Assembly (NCBI GenBank): GCA_049890115.1
Contig: JBMHCC010000017.1
Coordinates: 1 to 16,818, forward strand
Reading direction: 5' to 3'
DNA length: 16,818 nucleotides
DNA from: UBA685 sp049890115
Lineage (GTDB): Bacteria > Pseudomonadota > Alphaproteobacteria > Puniceispirillales > Puniceispirillaceae
The position numbers and the translations under genes were made by a program. Every line of letters starts with the position of its first letter. Within the stretch, counting starts at the first letter, position 1. Positions 8,850 to 15,983 of this stretch are shown in pieces. The notes beneath the pieces were generated by a model, which worked only from the letters and a program-made list of their open reading frames with translations, ran no database searches and was not told where the DNA came from.

Positions 8850-9775
8850 CACGCATTATCCTTTTTTACAAGGCTGACAAAAATTTCTTCAAGCGAGCTT
8901 GTATGCGTTTGTAAGTCACTGATTTTGATGCCTTCAGCATCTAAAATAGCTAATAATTCAGCCAGACCTGTTGTGGTGATCTTAGGATCATAACTATAGG
9001 TCAGTGTTTTGTTATCCTCACTTTGTACAAGTGAAAATGGCGCGAGCGATTTTGGCAGTTTGGCAACTGGTTCTTGTAATTCAATAGTCGCTTCTTTTTT
9101 CGCTAGCCTTTGCATAAGCTGTGTTTTTTCTTCTACCAGCAAAATATCACCATGATTGATAATCGCAATTCTATCAGCGACTTCTTCTGCTTCCTCAATA
9201 TAGTGAGTGGTCAGAATAATGGTGACACCTTCTTGTTTCAGCTCTTCCACAATGCGCCACATATCATTGCGCAATTCCACATCAACACCAGCTGTTGGTT
9301 CATCCAAAAATAATAATTTTGGCTCATGGCTTAATGCTTTGGCAATCAGAACACGTCGTTTCATACCCCCTGATAAGGTCATATTGCGGTCATTGCGTTT
9401 ATCCCATAGTGATAGGCGGCGTAAAATCTTTTCGATATGAGCCTCATTTGGCGGCATTCCAAACAAACCGCGCGAAAAACGCACTGTATTTATCACTTTT
9501 TCAAAAGGCTCAAGCATAATTTCCTGAGGCACAAGTGAGATTTGCCTACGGGCTGCAAGCGGTTGTTTTTTAACGTCAAATCCGCCAACTGAAATTGTCC
9601 CAGAACTAATGGTCGTCAGGCCGCAAATTGATGAGATCAAGGTCGTTTTGCCAGCTCCATTCGGCCCTAATAATGCTAGAATCTCTCCATTCTGAACACT
9701 CAGATTAACCGATTTCAGCGCATCAAACCCATTATCATAAGATTTGGTTACATCTTTGATTTGCAAAAGATCCAT
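8849..9775 (-). CDS. yadG: ABC exporter ATP-binding protein, YadG-like
   Basis: A cytoplasmic ATPase of 308 residues that powers the permease encoded directly downstream. All ABC motifs are present in order: Walker A GPNGAGKTT (37-45), Q-loop near 84, signature LSGGMKRR (134-141), Walker B LLFLDEP (154-160) and the switch histidine in TTHYIEEAE (191). A C-terminal extension of about 100 residues, ending SLEEIFVSLVKKD, is usual for ABC-2 ATPases. The frame stays open to an ATG at 9865, which would add 30 residues with no ABC similarity. I chose 9775 because MDLLQIKDVTKSYDNG is the family's normal N-terminus and AAGGA lies 12 nt upstream. The longer start, preceded by TGGA, would run across the azlC leader. 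Confidence 0.9.
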   Translation of the reverse strand: MDLLQIKDVTKSYDNGFDALKSVNLSVQNGEILALLGPNGAGKTTLISSICGLTTISSGTISVGGFDVKKQPLAARRQISLVPQEIMLEPFEKVINTVRFSRGLFGMPPNEAHIEKILRRLSLWDKRNDRNMTLSGGMKRRVLIAKALSHEPKLLFLDEPTAGVDVELRNDMWRIVEELKQEGVTIILTTHYIEEAEEVADRIAIINHGDILLVEEKTQLMQRLAKKEATIELQEPVAKLPKSLAPFSLVQSEDNKTLTYSYDPKITTTGLAELLAILDAEGIKISDLQTHTSSLEEIFVSLVKKDNA

Positions 9776-9815
9776 TGAGATGCCATATCCTTTTTTATAC
9801 GTAGAAGAACTACCA

Positions 9816-9844
9816 TTCAAAGCCGCTAGCTGAGTGGCTATGAT
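9816..9844 (+). promoter_or_regulatory. Candidate sigma70-type promoter of azlCD
   Basis: TTCAAA (9816-9821) and TATGAT (9839-9844) are separated by exactly 17 nt; matches to consensus are 4 of 6 and 5 of 6. Transcription would start near 9851, leaving a leader of about 70 nt before the azlC start. The site lies in the divergent gap between the ABC ATPase gene and azlC. Confidence 0.4.
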
Positions 9845-9873
9845 TTCATTGCATCTATTTACCATGATTTTCC

Positions 9874-9896
9874 AGATGGTGCGCCATCTATTTTTT
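9874..9896 (+). terminator. Terminator-like hairpin in the azlC leader (possible attenuator)
   Basis: AGATGG and CCATCT pair around a TGCG centre (9874-9889), followed after one base by six T (9891-9896). This is the shape of an intrinsic terminator on the plus strand. No plus-strand gene lies just upstream for it to end, so it would act on the azlCD leader, either as an attenuator or as a palindromic protein-binding site. The six-base-pair stem is short, so termination would be weak. Confidence 0.4.
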
Positions 9897-9921
9897 GTAA
9901 AAACCGTTAAAAGAGGCCTTT

Positions 9922-10638
9922 TTGTTTGCCCTGAATAATCATAATAAGCAAGGTATCAAAGATGGCGCTGCATTACCCGGATTAGCACTAGCAGCAACGA
10001 TGCTTGGCTTTGCTGCGATCGCAAGAGAGGCTGGTTTTTCCTATCCTATGACGGTGACTGCGACAGGCGGAGTGTGGGGCCTGCCAGGCCAAATGGCAAT
10101 GGTCAGCCTGTTTGCTAGTGGCGGCAGTTTGCTGTTTATTTTTCTGGCTGTTGCAATGGCCAATATGCGGATGTTGCTGATGGTGATATCAGCCAGTGAT
10201 ATGATGGATATCAAGTCCTTTAAAATGCCTGTCTGGAAGCATTTATTATATTTTCACATGATGGCTGTCACAGGCTGGTTTCAGGTAGCGCATGTCGCAC
10301 CACGTTATGATGCAAGGGCGTTATTAAGCTATTATAAAGGCTTTGCAATAACCATCTTCTCGCTATCATTGATGGGATGCACAATCGGCTATTTTATTGG
10401 TGATGTCATGCCTGCCAAGATTTTGCGTGTTATGATTTATGTCACACCATTATATTTGTTGTTACTAGGGCTGTCAGCACGCCAATTTGGCAACCGAGTT
10501 GCGGTTTTTTTAGGTGCTATTTTTGCGGTTATTTTCACACCTTTTTTCGGCACTATGACATTATTTGTGGCTGGCATTTCTGGCGGCTTGCTTGCTTTTG
10601 TGATTGTCCAAATAAAAGCCAGAGGTGATAGGTCATGA
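9922..10638 (+). CDS. azlC: AzlC family branched-chain amino-acid exporter, large subunit
   Basis: A 238-residue membrane protein. The start region LNNHNKQGIKDGAALPGLALAATMLGFAAIAREAGFS matches the AzlC family opening (GxxxxxPxxxxxxxFGxxAxxxG), and FASGGSLLFIFLAVAMANMRMLLM matches the conserved second block with its N-R-M pattern. Several hydrophobic helices follow. In characterised members AzlC and AzlD together export branched-chain amino acids or their analogues across the inner membrane. The start is TTG at 9922, with AGAGG 5 nt upstream; no in-frame ATG precedes the conserved GIKDG block. It overlaps azlD by 4 nt (ATGA), so the two are translationally coupled. The leader hairpin and TTG start suggest deliberately low or regulated expression. 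Confidence 0.88.
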   Translation: MFALNNHNKQGIKDGAALPGLALAATMLGFAAIAREAGFSYPMTVTATGGVWGLPGQMAMVSLFASGGSLLFIFLAVAMANMRMLLMVISASDMMDIKSFKMPVWKHLLYFHMMAVTGWFQVAHVAPRYDARALLSYYKGFAITIFSLSLMGCTIGYFIGDVMPAKILRVMIYVTPLYLLLLGLSARQFGNRVAVFLGAIFAVIFTPFFGTMTLFVAGISGGLLAFVIVQIKARGDRS

Positions 10639-10976
10639 TGATGGGGGATGATCTCTATTGGTATAGCTGGGCAGCCATATTTGCCGCCATTATTGCAACC
10701 TTTATGTGGCGGGCTCTAGGCGTGTTAATTTATAAAAATGTACGCTCAGATAGCTGGCAAATGCAGCTGATAAATATGCTAGCTTATTCGCTAGTTGGGG
10801 CTGTTATGATGCAGTTAATGCTAGAGCCGACAGGCTTGCTAGCAACATCACTGACAAGCCATCGTATCATTGGCTTGTTGATTGGCGTTGGTTTGCTTGT
10901 CAGCTTGCGCAAATTGCCGATTGCGTTATTGGGCGCTATCGGCAGCTTTGCCATCTTAAGCCTGTTTTTTCAGTGA
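10635..10976 (+). CDS. azlD: AzlD family branched-chain amino-acid exporter, small subunit
   Basis: A 113-residue protein with about four membrane segments, the normal size for AzlD. Family features visible are the N-terminal WAAIFAAIIATFMWRALGVL, with the conserved arginine before the first loop, the AYSLVGAVMMQLML helix, and a C-terminal RKLPIALLGAIGSFAIL. AzlD is the obligate partner of AzlC, and the 4-nt gene overlap supports complex formation from one transcript. The start MMMGDDLYWYS has three candidate codons close together; the first ATG gives the ATGA overlap. Its last 7 nt overlap the stop end of the convergent tautomerase gene on the other strand, so no separate terminator fits between them. 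Confidence 0.85.
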   Translation: MMMGDDLYWYSWAAIFAAIIATFMWRALGVLIYKNVRSDSWQMQLINMLAYSLVGAVMMQLMLEPTGLLATSLTSHRIIGLLIGVGLLVSLRKLPIALLGAIGSFAILSLFFQ

Positions 10977-11164
10977 TTATCTCTATCAGCTACTAAAACA
11001 GAGCCAATGCCCCAATTATCAGCTTCAACCTCATCTATCACCACGTGAATAGAGGCTTTATTGCCGCCACAGCTTTCAACAAAGCCATCAGTGAGCTTTT
11101 GAACAAGCTCTTGTTTTTGTTCTTTGGTGCGGCCTTTTAGCATTTCAACACGGATTATCGGCAT
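10970..11164 (-). CDS. 4-oxalocrotonate tautomerase family protein
   Basis: A 64-codon gene for a small tautomerase of the 4-OT type. After removal of Met the protein starts with Pro1 (PIIRVEML), the family's catalytic base, and has Arg11 (KGRTKEQK), both as in 4-oxalocrotonate tautomerase. Position 39 is His instead of the Arg of the classical enzyme, and position 50 is Trp (NWGIGS) instead of Phe, as in many other family members. The 64-codon length is typical of a hexameric subunit. The gene starts 3 nt after the stop of the aldehyde dehydrogenase gene, so the two are an operon. The pairing resembles catabolic clusters in which an aldehyde is oxidised and the product isomerised, but no dioxygenase, hydratase or decarboxylase gene accompanies it here. 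The true substrate is unknown. Confidence 0.87.
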   Translation of the reverse strand: MPIIRVEMLKGRTKEQKQELVQKLTDGFVESCGGNKASIHVVIDEVEADNWGIGSVLVADRDNH

Positions 11165-11167
11165 GAT

Positions 11168-12610
11168 TTAATCCTGCCAGCCAGCAACAGATTTCACTTC
11201 CATAAAATCAATAATGCCCCATAAACCACCTTCACGGCCATTGCCAGATGCTTTCATACCACCAAAAGGTGCCATCCGGCCGCGTGATTGGCCGTTAATT
11301 TCAACCATGCCAGAACGAAGCTGGCGTGAAATTGTGGCAATGCGGTCTTTATTTGTTGTTTGCAAATAATTTGTCAGCCCATAAGGGGTGTCATTGGCAA
11401 TCGCGATCGCTTCTTCTTGGGTATCAAAGGGAATAATTGATAGAACAGGACCAAAAATCTCTTCACGTGCGATGGTCATATCATTTGATACATCAGCAAA
11501 TATAGTTGGTTTTACAAAATAACCATCTTCCAAACCGTCAGGCTTGCCTGTACCGCCAGCTATCAGCTTTGCACCTTCATCAATGCCTTGCTGGATCAGC
11601 CCCTGAATTTTATCATATTGGATTTGGCTAACCACAGGGCCAATGTGACGACCTGATTTGTCAGATCTGTCTGGCTGCATCATTGCTGCCACTGATTGTG
11701 CTGTTTCAAGAGCTGCATCATAAAGCGGGCGTTCAACCAGCATTCTGGTTGGGGCGTTACATGACTGGCCAGTATTGCCAAAACAATCAATCACGCCTCT
11801 TTTAACAGCTTTTTCATCTGCATCAGCAAAAATGATATTTGCCCCTTTGCCACCTAATTCTAAATGCACGCGCTTTAATGTTTTGGCTGCATTTTCCGAG
11901 ATCGCTCTGCCAGCTCTGGTTGAGCCTGTAAAGGAGATCATATCAATATCTTGATGGCCTGACAGCAAGGTACCAATGCCAGCACCATCACCATGAACCA
12001 TATTGTAAACGCCAGCAGGTGTGCCAGCTTCATGCATAATCTCAGTGAAAAGTTGCGCTGAAAGAGGTGCTATCTCAGATGGTTTTAGCACCATAGTACA
12101 GCCAGCTAGCAAGGCAGGTATCACCTTTAATGTGACCTGATTCATTGGCCAATTCCACGGTGTAATCAGGCCAACAACACCAACAGGATCATGCAATATC
12201 CGGTCATTAGGGGCATGCTCCCCAAGAGGTTGCACCAAATCAAAATCACGAAATGCCATCAGGAAATTTTCAATATGCCAGCTACCAGCTGTTACTTGTG
12301 CTTTGGTGGCATAATCAATCGGTGCGCCCATCTCAGTTGAGATAGCCTCTGCCATATCATCTTTATAGCGTGCATAAATGGCCTGAATGCTCTCTACCAG
12401 CTCAATGCGTTCAGCCTTGCTTGTCAAAGAATAGCTGTCAAAAGCAGATTTAGCTGCCGCGATTGCAGCCTCACCATCTTCAGGGCCGCCAAGCATGATA
12501 GTCGCACAAGGCGTATCATAAGAGGGGTTGTAAACAGGCAGTTCTGTCCCTGAAATTGGTTTCACAAATGCGCCATTAATATAGAAATCGTCAGTCTTTG
12601 GTAAAGCCAT
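11168..12610 (-). CDS. NAD(P)+-dependent aldehyde dehydrogenase family protein
   Basis: A full-length (480-residue) cytoplasmic aldehyde dehydrogenase that oxidises an aldehyde to its acid. Catalytic residues are present: Asn153 in TPWNWP, Lys176 in LKPSE, the FTGSTRAGR cofactor loop (227-235), Glu251 in LELGGKGAN, Cys284 in GQSCNAPTR, and the EEIFGPVLS block. The GQSCNAPTRMLVE and GRMAPFGGMKASGNGREGG stretches suggest the CddD-like subgroup, whose substrates vary, so I do not name one. The ATG is preceded by GGA at 8 nt. It is the first gene of a two-gene operon with the tautomerase and is divergent from the rhodanese gene, with a 182-nt gap (12611-12792) that holds their promoters. Confidence 0.93.
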   Translation of the reverse strand: MALPKTDDFYINGAFVKPISGTELPVYNPSYDTPCATIMLGGPEDGEAAIAAAKSAFDSYSLTSKAERIELVESIQAIYARYKDDMAEAISTEMGAPIDYATKAQVTAGSWHIENFLMAFRDFDLVQPLGEHAPNDRILHDPVGVVGLITPWNWPMNQVTLKVIPALLAGCTMVLKPSEIAPLSAQLFTEIMHEAGTPAGVYNMVHGDGAGIGTLLSGHQDIDMISFTGSTRAGRAISENAAKTLKRVHLELGGKGANIIFADADEKAVKRGVIDCFGNTGQSCNAPTRMLVERPLYDAALETAQSVAAMMQPDRSDKSGRHIGPVVSQIQYDKIQGLIQQGIDEGAKLIAGGTGKPDGLEDGYFVKPTIFADVSNDMTIAREEIFGPVLSIIPFDTQEEAIAIANDTPYGLTNYLQTTNKDRIATISRQLRSGMVEINGQSRGRMAPFGGMKASGNGREGGLWGIIDFMEVKSVAGWQD

Positions 12611-12700
12611 GATAGTCGTCCATAAAATGATGATGTTATGGTTATGTTAATTTCGGTCAGACCATTTCATAAATCAGCGTCAAGCGCAATCACAATGCGT

Positions 12701-12722
12701 TGACAGAACAGCAAAGCTGTCA
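12701..12722. promoter_or_regulatory. Inverted repeat, possible operator, in the ALDH/rhodanese divergent gap
   Basis: TGACAG and CTGTCA are perfect inverted arms separated by 10 nt. An inner pairing (ACAGC/GCTGT) is also possible. TTGACA at 12700-12705, a consensus -35 hexamer, overlaps the left arm, but I find no good -10 at 16-18 nt. The location between two divergent genes fits a regulator site; no regulator gene is nearby. Confidence 0.3.
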
Positions 12723-12792
12723 TTGACTAAGCTGGGAAATAGCTTACCTAATTACCATGATTAACCATTTGGGACCAACAGGAGAAAAGTCA

Positions 12793-13167
12793 ATGAAATC
12801 AGCATCACAATATCTAGAAGATGCCAATCAAATTGTGGAACGCTTGTCATCTGAAGACGCGATTGCCCGCCATGGCAAGGATAATGTTGTTATTATTGAT
12901 GTGCGTGACGGTAAAGCCATTGATCAAACAGGCACAATCGCAGGCGCATTACGTATTCCGCGTGGCTTTATCGAATTTGCCGCAGACCCTGCAACAGATT
13001 TTCATAATCCAGCACTTGGTAAGGATAAAGAAATCTTGCTAGTTTGTGGGGCAGGCGGCATGGCAGCTTTGACAGGGCAAACGCTAAAGGAAATGGGTTT
13101 TGAAACTGTCTATAATATTGGCGGTTTTTCAGCTTGGAAAGAAGCAGGCGGGCCAACAGAAGGCTAA
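12793..13167 (+). CDS. Rhodanese-like domain protein (single domain)
   Basis: A 124-residue single-domain rhodanese/sulfurtransferase. Visible features are the CH2A-type IDVRDG (35-40), the GALRIPRGFIEF block, and the active-site loop starting at Cys85 in LLVCGAGGMAAL, followed by LKEMGF and NIGGFSAWKEAGGP at the C-terminus. The presence of Cys85 means it could carry persulfide sulfur; acceptor and role are unknown. The loop CGAGGM lacks the Arg residues common in thiosulfate-specific rhodaneses. The start at 12793 is preferred over an upstream in-frame ATG at 12757 because AGGAG lies 8 nt before it and the extra 12 residues are not family-like. It is the first gene ahead of the amidotransferase, 47 nt away, with possible co-transcription. 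Confidence 0.9.
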   Translation: MKSASQYLEDANQIVERLSSEDAIARHGKDNVVIIDVRDGKAIDQTGTIAGALRIPRGFIEFAADPATDFHNPALGKDKEILLVCGAGGMAALTGQTLKEMGFETVYNIGGFSAWKEAGGPTEG

Positions 13168-13214
13168 TTTCACTGATAGTCTGCTTCAATATCTGCCCCA
13201 AGAAATAGTCTATT

Positions 13215-14063
13215 ATGACAAAGCAAATCGCCATTATTGAAGGCAATCATCAGGGGTTGGTCTCAATCAGTGCAGATGGGGTCATATCTGGTGCTGCAGA
13301 ACAGTTTGGTTCTGTCCTGCATCAGATAGCCCCTGATATTCGCTATCATGTTGAACGTCCTCATTTTGATGATTTTCACTATGATAAAACATGTCTTGAT
13401 GATTGTGATGGCGTTGTTTTTACGGGCTCTGCTAATCATTGGTCAGCTGATGATAAAAAAGCGCATCCAGCACGCCAATTAATGATGCTTGCTTTTGATA
13501 AAGGCTTGCCAGTTTTTGGCTCTTGTTATGGGATGCAGCTAGCGATAACGGTTTTGGGTGGCCGCAACAGAGCCCATCCAAGCCAAACTGAATTTGCAAT
13601 AGCGCGCGATATTTGTTGCACAGATGATGGTGTCAGCCATCCTTTATATGCTGGTAAGCCAGCTAAATTTGATGCGCTCGCTATGCATCGTGATGAGGCC
13701 TTTATCCTGCCACAAGGGGCGCAATCTCTGTCATTTAACAACCATAGCCAGCATCAATCGCTGGTCTATGAAAAAGGCGATGTTTGTTTTTGGGGAGTGC
13801 AATATCATCCAGAGCTAAGCTTTGCAGCCATTGCCAATTATATTGAGCGCAATGATGTTGATAGCTTTTCAGATGTCCTTGCCTTTACATCTGCTCTTGG
13901 CCTGCCAGCTAATAAGGCACAGCTTATTGCTGATTTTGCTGGTTATAAGGGAGCGTCTGATACAGCTTTCATAGCGCGTTATCAGATTGATGAGACCATC
14001 ACTAACCTTGCTATTCATCGCTGTGAGCTGGTTAATTTTCTGAAACTGATAAACGCCCTATAA
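13215..14063 (+). CDS. Class I glutamine amidotransferase-like protein (GMP synthase GATase-like)
   Basis: A 282-residue protein with a GATase1 domain over roughly its first 210 residues. The catalytic triad is in place: Cys104 in the nucleophile elbow FGSCYGMQLA, and His198 and Glu200 in WGVQYHPEL. The oxyanion-side FTGSANHWS (69-77) is also visible. Stand-alone proteins of this group hydrolyse glutamine or act on gamma-glutamyl compounds; no synthetase domain is fused and no partner is adjacent, so the substrate is open. About 70 C-terminal residues after the domain are helical-looking and unassigned. The ribosome-binding site is weak (AAGAAA upstream of ATG). The stop codon and last two codons lie inside the first copy of a 16-bp repeat array, so the end of the gene may have been shaped by it. 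Confidence 0.85.
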   Translation: MTKQIAIIEGNHQGLVSISADGVISGAAEQFGSVLHQIAPDIRYHVERPHFDDFHYDKTCLDDCDGVVFTGSANHWSADDKKAHPARQLMMLAFDKGLPVFGSCYGMQLAITVLGGRNRAHPSQTEFAIARDICCTDDGVSHPLYAGKPAKFDALAMHRDEAFILPQGAQSLSFNNHSQHQSLVYEKGDVCFWGVQYHPELSFAAIANYIERNDVDSFSDVLAFTSALGLPANKAQLIADFAGYKGASDTAFIARYQIDETITNLAIHRCELVNFLKLINAL

Positions 14064-14132
14064 TGCCCACGCCCTATAATGCCCACGCTCTATAATGCCC
14101 AAGACCTATAATGCCCAAGACCTATAATGCTA
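14053..14132. repeat. Five-copy 16-bp tandem repeat, each with TATAAT
   Basis: Five consecutive 16-nt units fill the space between the convergent amidotransferase and MFS genes. Copies 1 and 2 are acgccctataatgccc, copy 3 differs by one base, copies 4 and 5 begin aagacc, and copy 5 ends gcta. Copy 1 contains the amidotransferase TAA stop and copy 5 the MFS stop. Every unit has the -10 consensus TATAAT on the plus strand, but no -35 is phased with it. The array has no hairpin potential, so it is not an intrinsic terminator. It is most likely a slippage-generated minisatellite. Confidence 0.92.
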
Positions 14133-15377
14133 AGCTGTTTGCCGCATGAATGAGCGACGTGATGAAAAAATGGTCTCATTGCCATCTTCTGGATGACGCG
14201 GGATAAAGCTTGCCAGAATAAGCGATATAAAGGCCATAGAGGCAGCCAGAATATAAACGCCATCTGGTGAGACAATCCATAAATATCCTAATGCAGCTGG
14301 CAAAAAGACGGCTGCAATATGGTTAATGGTAAAGGCAACGGCAGCTGTTGGTGCCATATCTTTGGGATCGGCTATCTTTTGAAAATAGGTTTTCAATGCA
14401 AAGGCAAGCGCAAATAGCAAATGATCTATCACATAAAGAACTGCGCCAACCCAAGCTGCCCAATCAAAATAATAAATACCGCCATAAAGCAGAAATAAAA
14501 CTGTCAAACCAGCATATTCGAAAATCAGCGCAAATCGCTCACCAAGGCGTGCCACAAAACGTCCCATTAAAGGGGCAAAAATCATATTGGCAATATAATT
14601 GATTAAAAATAGCAAAGTGACATGATGCACATCATAGCCAAATTTTTCGACCATCATAAAGGCAGCGAAAACGACAAAAATCTGGCGCCGCGCACCTGAC
14701 ATAAATTGCAAAGCATAATAGAGCCAGTATCGTTTACGTAATATAATCTGTTTGCGCTGTTTGTGGCGGCTTTGAAATTGCGGAAACGCAAAATAGCAAT
14801 AAAGGGTGATGGCAACACATATTCCGCCACCCATGCCATAGACAAAGCTATAAGATAGTGAAAATGCCTGCCAGAAAAAGCTGATAAAGCCGTATGCCAC
14901 TAGCGATGCAGCAGAGCCAGCTGCTATTAGCCAACCAAGCATTTGTGGTGCTTTATCTTTATCAAGCCACTGTAATTGTAGTGATTGATTAACCGTTTCA
15001 AAATAGTGAAACCCAACAGACCCAATAAAGGTTGTGATTAACAGACCATAAAAACTCGGAAAATTAGATGTCAGCATGGTTGCGCCGCCAAGCATTATCA
15101 ATGACAGCAAAGCAAGCGTCTGTTCACGCATCAACAGCAGGACCAGCAAAACAGCTATCGCCATAAAGCCTGGAATTTCACGAACCGTCTGCAACCAACC
15201 AATTTCAACGCCGGTAAATTGCGCAGCTTCAATCACAAAATTATTCAATAAAGCTGACCAAGTGGCAAATGCTAACGGCATAGCAAAAGCCATAATCAAC
15301 AAAAGCGCAAATGGTGTGCGCCAAATAGGCAGGTTGGCTGCCTCATCTAATGATATCTGCTGGTGCCGTAAAAGCAT
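14130..15377 (-). CDS. MFS transporter
   Basis: A membrane protein of about 415 residues with roughly 12 hydrophobic segments in two halves joined by a basic cytoplasmic loop (FQSRHKQRKQIILRKRYW), the layout of major facilitator superfamily carriers. The APLMGRFVARLGERFAL stretch resembles the MFS motif A (GxxxDRxGRR-like) of the second half. No substrate can be inferred. The start at 15377 (MLLRHQQISLDEAANLP) has AAGG 9 nt upstream. The frame also begins at ATG 15416, immediately after the GNAT stop (TAGATG), adding MIKIGFFFKRLSF, but without a ribosome-binding site. It follows the GNAT gene in one transcription unit and converges on the amidotransferase gene across the 16-bp repeat array. 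Confidence 0.85.
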   Translation of the reverse strand: MLLRHQQISLDEAANLPIWRTPFALLLIMAFAMPLAFATWSALLNNFVIEAAQFTGVEIGWLQTVREIPGFMAIAVLLVLLLMREQTLALLSLIMLGGATMLTSNFPSFYGLLITTFIGSVGFHYFETVNQSLQLQWLDKDKAPQMLGWLIAAGSAASLVAYGFISFFWQAFSLSYSFVYGMGGGICVAITLYCYFAFPQFQSRHKQRKQIILRKRYWLYYALQFMSGARRQIFVVFAAFMMVEKFGYDVHHVTLLFLINYIANMIFAPLMGRFVARLGERFALIFEYAGLTVLFLLYGGIYYFDWAAWVGAVLYVIDHLLFALAFALKTYFQKIADPKDMAPTAAVAFTINHIAAVFLPAALGYLWIVSPDGVYILAASMAFISLILASFIPRHPEDGNETIFSSRRSFMRQTA

Positions 15378-15416
15378 GAAGGATAACCTTTTAAAAAAAA
15401 ACCCTATCTTAATCAT

Positions 15417-15878
15417 CTAGAGTTTTTTGCGAAAATAAACAACTGTTTCAGTTTTATGGAACCCCCAGCTTTCATGTGCTTGATGGCTTGCTTCATTTTC
15501 CAGATAGGCATCAGAGGCTAATTCTGTAATGCCTTTTGACTTGGCCCACTCAGTGCAGATAGCCACCATCTGGCCAGCCAGCCCCTTGCGACGCCAATCC
15601 TCATCACACCAAATCCCCTCAATAAAGGCGACAGGGCGATTGAGGCAGCCATTGACATAAGGGCGAATTGAGGCTTCTAGAAACCCAACTGGCCGCAGGC
15701 CGTCATCGCCATCAAAACAGGCAAGCCAGCTATGATAATCATAATGGGTCATCAAATCAGAAATCTCTGCCAGATGCTCAGATGGGCTCTCTTGCGGCCA
15801 TAATTGTGAGCGCATTTCAGCCAATATTTGCCAATCATCTGATGTTGCTTTGATAATGTGAGGGTATGAGCCTGTCAT
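15417..15878 (-). CDS. GNAT acetyltransferase resembling aminoglycoside 6'-N-acetyltransferase
   Basis: A 153-residue GNAT-fold enzyme that transfers acetyl from acetyl-CoA. The acetyl-CoA loop is RRKGLAGQM (96-104). The pattern is that of the AAC(6')-I group: LRxxLWPxxSPxxHxxE at the start (here MRSQLWPQESPSEHLAE), YVNGC (74-78), RPVAFIEGIW (81-90), ELASDAYLENEAS (119-131) and a C-terminal GFHKTETVVYFRKKL. The length also agrees with that group. Activity on aminoglycosides is inference; many chromosomal relatives have other or unknown substrates. The ATG is preceded by TGGA at 8 nt. The MFS gene follows directly on the same strand (stop and next ATG adjacent), and the gloA gene is divergent. 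Confidence 0.85.
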   Translation of the reverse strand: MTGSYPHIIKATSDDWQILAEMRSQLWPQESPSEHLAEISDLMTHYDYHSWLACFDGDDGLRPVGFLEASIRPYVNGCLNRPVAFIEGIWCDEDWRRKGLAGQMVAICTEWAKSKGITELASDAYLENEASHQAHESWGFHKTETVVYFRKKL

Positions 15879-15983
15879 GATGCTTTTCCACTTGGTTAAA
15901 AAAGCTATGGATTTCTGATTATGAAACAGGATAGTGTTTTTTGTCTAGATATTCGCATCTTTAGCATCAGCAGGAGACAGATT

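Noticed and set aside
9776..9865. A 30-residue N-terminal extension of the ABC ATPase from ATG 9865
   Set aside because: The extension has no ABC similarity and would overlap the azlC promoter and leader; the internal ATG at 9775 gives the normal family N-terminus and has AAGGA upstream.
12968..13246. Minus-strand 92-codon frame over the rhodanese end and the start of the amidotransferase gene
   Set aside because: It is antisense to two genes with clear active-site motifs and has no recognisable features.
13526..13818. Small frames on both strands (13526-13741, 13624-13818) inside the amidotransferase gene
   Set aside because: They are in other frames of a gene whose catalytic Cys, His and Glu are intact.
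14053..14132. 16-bp repeats as a CRISPR array or as a bidirectional terminator
   Set aside because: The units abut without spacers, and they contain no inverted arms or T-run.
14090..14275. Minus-strand 61-codon frame at the MFS C-terminus
   Set aside because: It overlaps the MFS gene in another frame, and part of it is the translated 16-bp repeat.
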